This document shows, one piece after another, positions 1 through 7,417 of a stretch of 64,000 nucleotides of DNA (its first letter is position 1; each line of letters opens with the position of its first letter). This DNA comes from Blastococcus sp. TF02A-35 (GTDB lineage: Bacteria > Actinomycetota > Actinomycetes > Mycobacteriales > Geodermatophilaceae). Below the pieces are notes generated by a model, which saw only the letters and a program-made list of their open reading frames with translations, was not told the DNA's origin and ran no database searches. The stretch covers positions 1-64,000 of the forward strand of contig NZ_SPQP01000011.1 in the NCBI RefSeq assembly GCF_004571075.1, given 5' to 3'. A program made the position numbers and the translations under genes.

Positions 1-67
1 GGTTGCGAGCAACGTTCACGACGTCGTCGCGGAACTCCTTGGGGTAGGGCTTGGGCACGGTGAACAT
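1..67 (-). CDS. IS3-type transposase OrfA, N-terminal fragment cut by window edge
   Basis: Reading leftward from an ATG at 67 the first residues are MFTVPKPYPKEFRDDVV, followed by NVARN. The PKPYPKEFRDDVV start is typical of the helix-turn-helix OrfA subunit of actinobacterial IS3-family transposases, which binds the element ends. A GGAAGG ribosome site sits just before the ATG. Only about 22 codons are inside the window, so neither OrfB nor the far terminus can be checked. It lies next to the lower-GC gene cluster and may mark or have helped create that cluster's left boundary. The family is judged from the short N-terminus alone. Confidence 0.6.
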   Translation of the reverse strand, partial: MFTVPKPYPKEFRDDVVNVARN

Positions 68-404
68 CCTTCCAGCGGCGCCTCACGGCACCACAGATCA
101 GATGTCACCTACTCGTGCAGCAGTCCCAGGGCGGCCGGCGAGCTGTCGCAGCCGAGACAACCCCTCCACCGCCGAGACCCACAGAGCTGTCGAGGGTGCC
201 CTCGATGACCGCGAGGCCGACCGAGGCCGGTTGCGGCAGCACCGGTTCCTGTGCCAACACGAATCTTCCGAAGCAACGAGTCTCGGCGGCCTCGAGGTCG
301 ACGATTAGGAGCGCAGTAGTCGTAGGACGTTGAGGGCGGATCATCGCCAACGATGGAAGACCTCGCCAGAACGACCGGGTTGACTCCGTCGGATTCAGGT
401 AGTT
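68..404. other. Intergenic stretch between IS3 start and NUDIX gene
   Basis: I see no gene I can support here. The minus strand is open in two frames downstream of the NUDIX stop, including one with an ATG near 350, but neither has a ribosome site or recognisable motif. The left part must contain the terminal repeat of the IS3-type element, which I could not delimit without its other end. Confidence 0.4.
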
Positions 405-827
405 CTATCCGGGCCTCGGGGTGCCAGACCGCCCTTCCAAGGTCCGAATCAGCAAGGATAAGTGCTCTGGGTGAGCTAACCGCAAATACTTCAGCTCCGC
501 CGCCCCCACCCAAGCGATCGCTGAATGCTCCTCTGGTGCCGCATTCACAGGCTCCCCAGTAAACTGATCCACAAACCACGCCTCAACCACATAGGCGTCA
601 TCACGTATGGCTTGAAGAGGCCCGTCGCGCGAGATCGCGGCGTCCACGCCGATCTCTTCCCGCAGCTCCCGTCGCAGAGCGTCGCGTGAGCTTTCCCCCG
701 GCTCCACTTTTCCACCGGGAAGAGACCAGTAGTCGGGGTACCGCACCCGACCCTTGCTCCGATGGCACAGCAGCAGGCGGCCATCTCGGATGAGTACGCC
801 CGCAACCACCGTTCCCGTCCCTATCAC
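405..827 (-). CDS. NUDIX hydrolase
   Basis: A 140-residue NUDIX protein, the usual size for a stand-alone family member that hydrolyses nucleoside-diphosphate-linked substrates. The full NUDIX box is present at residues 39-61: GGKVEPGE, then the REL-REE-IGV helix, matching GX5EX7REUXEEXGU exactly, so the metal-binding glutamates are intact. It starts at a GTG overlapping the TGA of the upstream pyruvate-kinase-like gene (GTGA), so the two are translationally coupled. It is the last gene of the long minus-strand operon. The substrate is unknown. In this context it could remove a toxic nucleotide by-product or process a nucleotide-activated intermediate made by the upstream kinase and nucleotidyltransferase. 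Confidence 0.85.
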   Translation of the reverse strand: MIGTGTVVAGVLIRDGRLLLCHRSKGRVRYPDYWSLPGGKVEPGESSRDALRRELREEIGVDAAISRDGPLQAIRDDAYVVEAWFVDQFTGEPVNAAPEEHSAIAWVGAAELKYLRLAHPEHLSLLIRTLEGRSGTPRPG

Positions 828-1867
828 GAGGCCCGGAACAGAGGCAGCCGGCCCGATTCGGCGCCGTAACGTTCAATCAAGGACGACAACATGGCGACCG
901 TGCGGGTCGGATGCTTTCCCACCGTGGTCTCCGTCGAGAGCATAAGCCCATGCACGCGCTTCTCGATCAGATGCGATACGTACGCAAGTTCGGACCGATT
1001 AGGTAGCCATGTGTTGGACAAGCTGACGAGCAGTTGCGTGCCGACTATAGCCGGCACACCTTGCTTGTCGGCGGCCTTCAAGACCGATCGACATGCGTCA
1101 TAGAACTCAATTGGGCCGACATCGAGGAGGAGGTCTCCCCGACCGAGCAGGACGCCGTCCGACTCGTCAAGGATTTCCTGTATCGCGCCGATTCCGGCCG
1201 CCGTTTCCACCTTGGCGATGACCGCCGGGGGCGGCCGATTGCCGAACGAACGCGCCAGAGACTCCTTGACCTCCCGGACAGTCTTGGCGCTCTCTACGAA
1301 GGAGACAATGACACCGGTGAACGGAGCAGCGCCGAGCGTCTCCAGACCCTCTCGATCACCTGCGGTCAGGGACTCGCTGGCGTTCGACCGCCCGGACACG
1401 GTCACACCGCGCCGGCGCCCCAGCTCGCCGCTCGTTAACGGCCGCGCGATGCAGTGGTCATCCGCGACCGCCTCGACGGCAAGAGCTTCCTCGCCGTCCC
1501 CGGTAACAAGAACATCACCCACCGCCACTTCATCCAAGCCTCCACCGGAGATCCCAAGCCGCGGCGGATCGAGCCGTGGATCGGCCTCTTCCGGCGAGAA
1601 CGCGACCCGCACAGGCCGCTGCGGATCCAGGGGAAATCCATTGTCGTTGGTTAAACGCGTCTTCGACCCGGGCAGATCCAGGAGTAGGTCGAGTTTCGCG
1701 CCAAGCCCGTCGGCTTCCTTCGCGACGGACCACGCTTGGTCAGTCAGTACGTCGACACCGAACTTCGAGGCAGGAAATCTGAAGGCGTCAGCCCCCGAAT
1801 CGATAATCTGGCGCCAACTCTCGGGCGTGGAAGTGTTCGGCCCGACCGTAATAACGATTTTCGTCAC
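824..1867 (-). CDS. Pyruvate kinase-like barrel protein, degenerate active site
   Basis: About 347 residues resembling the A/B domains of pyruvate kinase without the C-terminal allosteric domain (true enzymes are about 470). It opens TKIVITVGPNTSTPES. The phosphoryl-transfer lysine region (VIAKVETAAGIGAIQEI) and metal-binding SDGVLLGRGDL are kept. The nucleotide/K+ site is not: the usual RLNFSHG reads RFPASKF, and LLDTKGPEIR reads LLDLPGSKTR. So enolate chemistry may survive while ATP handling is altered. I chose the GTG at 1867; an in-frame TTG at 1882 is the alternative. It is the penultimate gene of the cluster, coupled to the NUDIX gene. It could be a specialised aldolase/kinase-like enzyme or a divergent self-resistance copy; this is not settled. 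Confidence 0.75.
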   Translation of the reverse strand: MTKIVITVGPNTSTPESWRQIIDSGADAFRFPASKFGVDVLTDQAWSVAKEADGLGAKLDLLLDLPGSKTRLTNDNGFPLDPQRPVRVAFSPEEADPRLDPPRLGISGGGLDEVAVGDVLVTGDGEEALAVEAVADDHCIARPLTSGELGRRRGVTVSGRSNASESLTAGDREGLETLGAAPFTGVIVSFVESAKTVREVKESLARSFGNRPPPAVIAKVETAAGIGAIQEILDESDGVLLGRGDLLLDVGPIEFYDACRSVLKAADKQGVPAIVGTQLLVSLSNTWLPNRSELAYVSHLIEKRVHGLMLSTETTVGKHPTRTVAMLSSLIERYGAESGRLPLFRAS

Positions 1868-1921
1868 GAGTAAACCATCCAACTTCGCAGGACACTCCAG
1901 AACGACATGACGACTTCACGA

Positions 1922-3571
1922 CTAGTCTTGCCGCGTATACAGGGTCCCCTCCGACCAGACGTACCGAGTGCGCCCCCACTCCATGGCACTCCGAGCGTCC
2001 GGGAAGAATCCCGAGTTCTTGAGATTCGCGCTCGTATTGCAAAGCAGCGGAATCCCTGACAACGCCTCGTATGCGGCGAGCAATTCGGCTATAGCAGGGT
2101 TGCTTTCACTCGTAACCGTTTGGAGCCGAGCCGTACCATCCAGGTGCCGAATGGCTGGAACACGTTCCGCCCATTCATCTCGAACGGCATGGTCAAAGAG
2201 CATATAGGGATCTGGTGTCCCGGGATCGAAGATCCCAGACGCCCGATCCTCCAAGCAGATCGGCGCGACCGGACGGTAACCTTCGCGCTCCTTGATGTCG
2301 TTCAACACATCCTTCATTTGCGGACTCCCCGCCGGCGCCAGGATACTGCGGTTTCCGAGTGCCCGCGGGCCCAGTTCCGCCTTGCCATTCAGGAAGACAA
2401 CGGCCTCTCCCGACGCATGCAACACCTCGGCCAGGCCCCTCAACGAGCACTCCTTGCCAACCCACCCCGGCAAAGGATCACTCGGGCGCAAGGCGGGACC
2501 GGAGTAGACATTCCAGTCAAGACTTCTCCGATGACTCTGCTGCATCATAGCCACCGACGCCGTTCCAATTGCGCTTCCCGAATCATTCGGGAAAGGCGGA
2601 ACCCAGACCTCGTCGAATAGCCCGGAGTCGCGGATGGCGCTATTCCACTTAATATTTAGAGCGCACCCCCCAACGAGACAGAGATTGCGGATTCCTCCGG
2701 CCGCCTCCAGCGCGGACAGTTCCTGCAGTCCCGCCAGCAGTCGGTCCTGCAGGAACTGATGCAGTGAGGCGAGCGCGTCGGCTCCGCTCACACCATCCAG
2801 GCGAAGGTCGCGTTCTATGCCTTCGAGGATCCGGACGCCTGCATCTACTTGCAGCCGCCTGTCGTTAGTCTGCCAATCTGGCCCGATATGCTGATCGACT
2901 AGCGCATCGGTCAAGCGCGCAAGCTCAGCAATGACGTCGTCACGAGGCCTCCCAAGTGCGATATATGCCATGATCTTGCCGGCAAGCCCAAGCACGTGGG
3001 GGAATTCGATCTTACGATCGAACGGCGGAAAGTGTCGACCGACGCGGTGGTACACGTCTCCAATAAGCGGCAGGACGGCACCAAGCGTCTCTGCGCCACC
3101 CGACTCTGCGTTGATCCTGTACAGCATGGGAAACATCCAGGCATCCCAAGCGAGGACAAGTGCATCCTCGCCCCGGACCGCGAAGGGGCTCGTGCAGTAG
3201 CCCGAGGCGACATGCCCCGCGTAGTGCGTATAGCTCTGGTAAGTCAGGTCGAATACGGTGTGCGGATAACTTCCGAACAGATCGTCCGAGATAAGGCCAC
3301 GACGATAGGGGGCGAGGACTATCTCTGCCTCCTGCCCCGCCCACTGTCGCACCTTATGCGTCTTGTGCCAGCCGTCCAGTACGAACTGGTCGACATCCGC
3401 GGGCGAGTAGCCGTGCTCCTCGATCAGCTTGAAGACTATATCGAGATCCTCGATCTTCGAATAACGCTCATTGTTGTCGAGCTTCTCCATTTCGATGGAG
3501 AAGATCAGCTTGCCATCATCGATCAAAGCGACGGCACCGTCGTGTGTTGTCTTGACTCCGCAGATGATCAC
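1922..3571 (-). CDS. NodU/TobZ/CmcH-family O-carbamoyltransferase
   Basis: A 549-residue protein with the layout of NodU/CmcH/TobZ carbamoyltransferases, which convert carbamoyl phosphate and ATP to carbamoyl-adenylate and move the carbamoyl group onto a hydroxyl. The N-terminal Kae1-like domain starts MIICGVKTTHDGAV and has the metal-binding H-x3-H as HYAGH (residues 116-120). The conserved LCLVGGCALNIKWN loop lies near residue 300 and the C-terminal signature ELGPRALGNRS near 410. It starts at a GTG with a good GGGAGAA ribosome site. It sits mid-operon among flavoenzymes and kinases. It is the second carbamoyl-transfer enzyme of the cluster, beside the transcarbamoylase at 7414-8442, so the final product probably carries a carbamate or urea group. 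Confidence 0.9.
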   Translation of the reverse strand: MIICGVKTTHDGAVALIDDGKLIFSIEMEKLDNNERYSKIEDLDIVFKLIEEHGYSPADVDQFVLDGWHKTHKVRQWAGQEAEIVLAPYRRGLISDDLFGSYPHTVFDLTYQSYTHYAGHVASGYCTSPFAVRGEDALVLAWDAWMFPMLYRINAESGGAETLGAVLPLIGDVYHRVGRHFPPFDRKIEFPHVLGLAGKIMAYIALGRPRDDVIAELARLTDALVDQHIGPDWQTNDRRLQVDAGVRILEGIERDLRLDGVSGADALASLHQFLQDRLLAGLQELSALEAAGGIRNLCLVGGCALNIKWNSAIRDSGLFDEVWVPPFPNDSGSAIGTASVAMMQQSHRRSLDWNVYSGPALRPSDPLPGWVGKECSLRGLAEVLHASGEAVVFLNGKAELGPRALGNRSILAPAGSPQMKDVLNDIKEREGYRPVAPICLEDRASGIFDPGTPDPYMLFDHAVRDEWAERVPAIRHLDGTARLQTVTSESNPAIAELLAAYEALSGIPLLCNTSANLKNSGFFPDARSAMEWGRTRYVWSEGTLYTRQD

Positions 3572-3610
3572 AGCTTCTCCCAGTACAGGTTTACATTGTT
3601 GAGGAGTTGT

Positions 3611-3883
3611 TCAGGGAAGTTTCGGGTGGAACTGAATCATCAACGTTTCAACATCCTCATACGGTCGCAAGATATCGACCGTCTCAACGATGCGTTCCGG
3701 GTAACGGGACCGCACACGCACCAACGGCTGCTCGATTCCGTTCAAGCCGATGACAGTCGTGTCCCCGGTGAGGATGAAGATGAAGTCATCTCGGTAGTCA
3801 AGATGCCTGAAGAGATCCGAATAGCGCTCGATTCGATCTTTCGCATCCTCATGCGAATATCCAATGAACTCAATGGCGGGCAT
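3611..3883 (-). CDS. Small tautomerase-like protein
   Basis: A 90-residue protein starting MPAIEFIGYSHEDAKDRI. I chose the ATG at 3883 rather than an upstream in-frame TTG because a GGACGGA ribosome-site-like run precedes it, and because it puts proline at position 2, the residue that becomes the catalytic N-terminus in tautomerase-superfamily enzymes. The alternating beta/helix pattern (DDFIFILTG, then PLVRVRSRYPERIVETVDIL) fits that fold. I could not match it to a named subfamily, so function is tentative: possibly keto-enol isomerisation of an intermediate. It lies 39 bases downstream of the CYTH gene stop-side junction, and 39 bases ahead of the carbamoyltransferase gene, in the same operon. 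Confidence 0.6.
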   Translation of the reverse strand: MPAIEFIGYSHEDAKDRIERYSDLFRHLDYRDDFIFILTGDTTVIGLNGIEQPLVRVRSRYPERIVETVDILRPYEDVETLMIQFHPKLP

Positions 3884-3925
3884 GATTCCGTCCAATCTGC
3901 TGGGGTTGGCCTTAGCCGACTGCGC

Positions 3926-4399
3926 TTAAGACCAGGATCCGAATGGCGAAGAGCTCAGATGGGCATTGTAGAAGCGGTCATCGTCGGTGACCTCGGCTCC
4001 GATCCACTCCGGCCAAGTCTCTGGCCACGCTGCTGCGACATCGAGCTCGAGCTCCGCGAGCACGAGTCCTGCGTTTTCGTCTTCGTACTCATCTACGACG
4101 ATTGTCCACACACCGAAGGGAACGAAGTGACGAACCTTCGCGACCCGCCGGCCGCCGCAAAGCCGGTCGATCATGGTGCGGGCTTCATCGGCATCGATTT
4201 GGTACTCGTACTCTTCGCGAGTGTGTCCTTGGCGGCGGCCTTTCACCGTCAGGAACCCGTGTTCCCCATCGAAGCGGACCCGGACACTGCAGTCCGCTCC
4301 GACCGAGAGGTAGCCCTGGCATAAGGAGAGTCTGCGCGTGACACCAGACCGCCACGAATCTCCCTGAACAAGAAACTTCCGCTCAACCTCTTTGGCCAC
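3926..4399 (-). CDS. CYTH-domain triphosphate tunnel protein
   Basis: A 157-residue single-domain CYTH protein. The defining ExExK motif is at the N-terminus as EVERK (residues 4-8), followed by paired basic and acidic strands (VRVRFDGEHGFLTVKGRR, REEYEYQID, VVDEYEDENAGLVLAELEL) that line the tunnel. Stand-alone bacterial CYTH proteins are usually inorganic triphosphatases or nucleotide triphosphate hydrolases. It starts at a GTG overlapping the stop of the P-loop kinase by one base (TAGTG), so the two are coupled. In this cluster it could act on a triphosphate side-product or phosphorylated intermediate; the substrate is not visible from sequence. Confidence 0.85.
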   Translation of the reverse strand: MAKEVERKFLVQGDSWRSGVTRRLSLCQGYLSVGADCSVRVRFDGEHGFLTVKGRRQGHTREEYEYQIDADEARTMIDRLCGGRRVAKVRHFVPFGVWTIVVDEYEDENAGLVLAELELDVAAAWPETWPEWIGAEVTDDDRFYNAHLSSSPFGSWS

Positions 4400-5109
4400 T
4401 AAGCCATCCCTTCCACAGCAGTTGCGGATGATGATGTCGTCTGCAGGGGCAGGCGGTTCTCGAGCCGTTCGAGGACATGCTGCACGATTTGCTCAGTCGA
4501 TAGCTCATCCGTTTCGATAATCTCCCAGTCTGGATCCTGCCCCACCTCGCCCAGCGCGAGCGCCTCCATTGCGGGAAAGGCATCCAGGTTGGCACGGAAG
4601 TAGCGATTTAGCTGGTGTGTTTCCCCGCCCGACCGGGCTTGCGCCCTGCGTGCACGCTCCACCGGTCCACACGTTAGGAATACTTGGACTGCAAAGCGCG
4701 TCGCTCCGTGCTCACGCCACCCCCTCGATAAGAAGTTCTCTCGCGGCGTAAAGAACTCGTTGTGACAGAACTGCGTGAGCCAGTTCCGGTCCTGGATATG
4801 GATATAGCCCTCGGGGATCCCAAGTCGCCGCGTCTCCGCCGCGTCAGAAATCATCTCAGCGGAGCGCAAAGCGTTAAAGGCGTACACGAAGTCTGGGTCC
4901 GGGAACCTGTCGGGGATGTCTGGACTCAGACTTGCGAAGGCTGCCTGGTGGAGCGCCTCCGTGTGAATTGATGGGGTAACAAAGCAGCGACTCATGCGGT
5001 GTGCGACGTTGCGACGAGCGCACTCGGCCGCTAACCCATGGGCAGCGCTTGTTTTACCTGCATAGTTCAATCCTTCCAGTAATACCCCCGGAATGATTGC
5101 GCCGCTCAT
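4399..5109 (-). CDS. P-loop kinase related to thymidylate/nucleoside kinases
   Basis: A 236-residue kinase. The Walker A loop GLNYAGKTS (residues 13-21) is preceded by a hydrophobic strand, as in thymidylate kinase-like proteins. A DRNWLTQFCH segment resembles the D-R substrate-site motif, and FLTCGPVERARRAQARSGG resembles the lid helix. The start is set by an AAGGGAG ribosome site six bases before the ATG at 5109; an in-frame ATG at 5133 lacks one. A 149-base gap separates it from the APH-type gene, the largest gap inside the operon. It is coupled to the CYTH gene. It may phosphorylate a nucleotide-like or small-molecule intermediate; the acceptor is not predictable from sequence. Confidence 0.75.
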   Translation of the reverse strand: MSGAIIPGVLLEGLNYAGKTSAAHGLAAECARRNVAHRMSRCFVTPSIHTEALHQAAFASLSPDIPDRFPDPDFVYAFNALRSAEMISDAAETRRLGIPEGYIHIQDRNWLTQFCHNEFFTPRENFLSRGWREHGATRFAVQVFLTCGPVERARRAQARSGGETHQLNRYFRANLDAFPAMEALALGEVGQDPDWEIIETDELSTEQIVQHVLERLENRLPLQTTSSSATAVEGMA

Positions 5110-5258
5110 GCCCGACTCCCTTGCCCTAGACATTCAACCCAGACAGCGCCGCACCATCCGAGTGTGCCGTGGCGCGCATGGGACGGGCGCCCGGTCAATC
5201 CACCCGCGCCGACCGTCCTAGCCTGAGGGTTGCGGGTTAGCGTCAGATGGCGAAGCAC

Positions 5259-6224
5259 CTATCTACCGCCTTCCGACCAGTGAGCCGCGATGCCAGCCTC
5301 CAGAAATGCTCTGCTCAAGCGCGCGACAGCAGCATCGAGCTCTTCACCGGGCAAACGATCGAACACAAACGGCACCCCGAGGGGATAGTCCTCCGCTTGT
5401 TGTACGGCGCGCCGCCGGCAACCGGTAATCAAGCTGAGCGTGTCCAATCCATAACGGAGGAGCACCAGGCGCGACATGCCGCGGAATCGAGTCATTTCAT
5501 CAGCCGTCGCGGTGCGTCCCAGGTAATCTTCAAGGAAGTTGCCTGCCGCGTCGCTCGTCAACTGCAGCGCTCCCGCCGCGGTGGCAACGTCAAAGAAGAC
5601 ATCTCCCATTCCCACATGATCGAAGTCAATCAACCAAACACGGTCACGACTGACCAACATGTTGGTCGGATTGAGATCGTTATGACAAAGAGCCCTTATA
5701 CCTCGCCCTCGGGAGAGCTTCCCCCGCAAGTCGTCGTAAGCACGCATTCCGATCTGGTAGCGTCGCAGTTCCGGACTGGCGCCGACCTCACCCCGGATTC
5801 TGTCGATCCCTACGCGCCGCTTGCTCTTGTGCAGAGCGAGTGCCTCATCGGGCGCGACAGCATGAAGCTGGCGCAAGACGCGGGCAGCTTCGGCGACAAT
5901 GGAGCGGTTCGGCCGTACGGCCGACTGAGCGTCGATGTGCGCCATCAGCAGTTCCCCCGCCGCTGTATCCGCCGCGATCACCGCGGGCCCGAGTTGTTCG
6001 CGGCCCAGTCGCGCCGCCACTTCGAACTCTGCACGCACGTCAGACGCGGTAACCCTTGAGAGGTTGATCTTTCGGAGCACCGCTGCCGGACGACCCGATG
6101 CTCGACGAACCAGGAAGGTGCGCGCCCATTGTGTCGGAGTGTCCGGGTAGGGCCGGAACTCGCACTCACGCAACCATGGCGCTTCGCGCCACAGCGACTG
6201 GCCTAGCGCCTCGAACTTACGCAT
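5259..6224 (-). CDS. Aminoglycoside phosphotransferase (APH)-family small-molecule kinase
   Basis: A 321-residue protein of the APH/choline-kinase fold, about the usual length. The catalytic loop is HNDLNPTNML (His181, Asp183, Asn188) and the metal-binding segment LIDFDHVGMG (Asp200, Asp202). The ATP-binding lysine region AAVLRKINLSR lies near residue 50. Such enzymes phosphorylate hydroxyls on sugars, amino-alcohols or antibiotics. The ATG overlaps the TGA of the upstream flavoenzyme (TGATG), so they are coupled. Within a biosynthetic operon the role could be a true biosynthetic phosphorylation or self-protection by product phosphorylation. I cannot separate the two from sequence. Confidence 0.85.
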   Translation of the reverse strand: MRKFEALGQSLWREAPWLRECEFRPYPDTPTQWARTFLVRRASGRPAAVLRKINLSRVTASDVRAEFEVAARLGREQLGPAVIAADTAAGELLMAHIDAQSAVRPNRSIVAEAARVLRQLHAVAPDEALALHKSKRRVGIDRIRGEVGASPELRRYQIGMRAYDDLRGKLSRGRGIRALCHNDLNPTNMLVSRDRVWLIDFDHVGMGDVFFDVATAAGALQLTSDAAGNFLEDYLGRTATADEMTRFRGMSRLVLLRYGLDTLSLITGCRRRAVQQAEDYPLGVPFVFDRLPGEELDAAVARLSRAFLEAGIAAHWSEGGR

Positions 6225-7417
6225 CAGATGAAGGCCGTGTCTGGTTCCTGCCCAGACAGCAATTCGCCCACCCAGTCGATCATCTGGTGTTGAGCGACGA
6301 CGTGCTGGCAGGCTGTGACGATGTCTCTGAGGAGGCGGTCCAGTGGGGTTCGGCTGCTATAGACCGCAGCGCCACCCACGAGGTCGTAGACCTCCTCGAT
6401 GACCTGCCGCGCGGAACGAAAAGCGTTGTAGCGAGACAACGCGGCGCGAGCGCGAGCAGCGACGCCGAGCTTCTCACCTTTCAACAGGTGCTCCCACTGC
6501 TCGTCCAACGACCCATACACCAGGGCCCGCGCCGCAGACAGCTGCAACTCGCACTCCGCGACCACCCGCCGGGCTCGTGGCGTTCCGGCCCTTGCCGACG
6601 CGTTCGCCGTGCCACCCTTTCCCTCGGCCAGCGAATAGGCGACGTCAAGCGCGGCCCGGCCGGCCCCCAGGGCGACGCCTGCCATTTTTCGGACTAGCGC
6701 ATCGGAACGCCTCGTGAGGATGCCCGGGTGTACTGGTCGCTCAAAGGAGATCACGTGTCCCGCCGGTACAAACAAGTCGCGCGCCACGTAGTCACGACTG
6801 CCCGTTCCCGCAAGCCCAGTCGAATACCACGAGTCAATGAACTCAAACTGTTCAGGCTTCGCGAGCAGGACCTTCCAGGTACCCTTTTCAGCAGGCACTC
6901 CGCCAGCAGACTCAGCGACTCGGAACCCTGCAGCCATCACATCCGCATGATTGCTACCGCTAGCGAACCGCCAATCGCCGTTCACGAGATATCCGCCGTC
7001 GACTGGCTCGCCGCGGCCCAAGGGCGCCACCTGACCGGCCGTGATGAGGTCTGGCGAACGAAAGATCGCGCGGGCCGCCTCTGGGGAAAGATAGCGGGCG
7101 TAGATGCCAGAGTCCATGCCAATCATGACGCACCAGCCCACCGAGACGTCTGCGCGCGACAGCGCCTCGATAATCCGCGTCTGTTCGGCAGACGTGAGAT
7201 CGGCGCCGCCCCATTCCGCCGGTACTGCACAACTGAAGACGCCGGTCTCCCGAAGCTGAGCGACCAGCGCACTGGGAAGATGCCGCTCAGACTCGGCCTG
7301 TGCCCCGGACTCCCGGATGCTCCCGTGGAGCGCTTGCGCTCGACTTAGAATGGTTGTAAAGGTCCGGCCGGGGACACCGACGAGGCTGCTCGGCTCAACC
7401 ACGCTGGGTTCAGTCAC
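6224..7417 (-). CDS. Acyl-CoA-dehydrogenase-fold flavin enzyme
   Basis: A 397-residue protein of the acyl-CoA dehydrogenase fold. Features are the N-terminal helical domain (FSCAVPAEWGGADLTSAEQTR), the central beta domain (GYLVNGDWRFASGSNHADV, matching the GxKxWxTxG-type segment of FMN-dependent oxygenases) and the C-terminal four-helix domain (YDLVGGAAVYSSRTPLDR, RDIVTACQH). The GSNHAD form and the type-2 C-terminal domain favour a flavin monooxygenase (N- or C-hydroxylase) over a CoA-ester dehydrogenase. I placed the start at the GTG that overlaps the upstream stop (GTGA); a longer frame would intrude 66 bases into the transcarbamoylase gene. It is a likely oxidative tailoring step. Confidence 0.8.
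   Translation of the reverse strand: MTEPSVVEPSSLVGVPGRTFTTILSRAQALHGSIRESGAQAESERHLPSALVAQLRETGVFSCAVPAEWGGADLTSAEQTRIIEALSRADVSVGWCVMIGMDSGIYARYLSPEAARAIFRSPDLITAGQVAPLGRGEPVDGGYLVNGDWRFASGSNHADVMAAGFRVAESAGGVPAEKGTWKVLLAKPEQFEFIDSWYSTGLAGTGSRDYVARDLFVPAGHVISFERPVHPGILTRRSDALVRKMAGVALGAGRAALDVAYSLAEGKGGTANASARAGTPRARRVVAECELQLSAARALVYGSLDEQWEHLLKGEKLGVAARARAALSRYNAFRSARQVIEEVYDLVGGAAVYSSRTPLDRLLRDIVTACQHVVAQHQMIDWVGELLSGQEPDTAFI

Noticed and set aside
5110-5133. Upstream start for the P-loop kinase at 5133
   Set aside because: No ribosome site; the ATG at 5109 has AAGGGAG six bases upstream and gives the usual kinase N-terminus.
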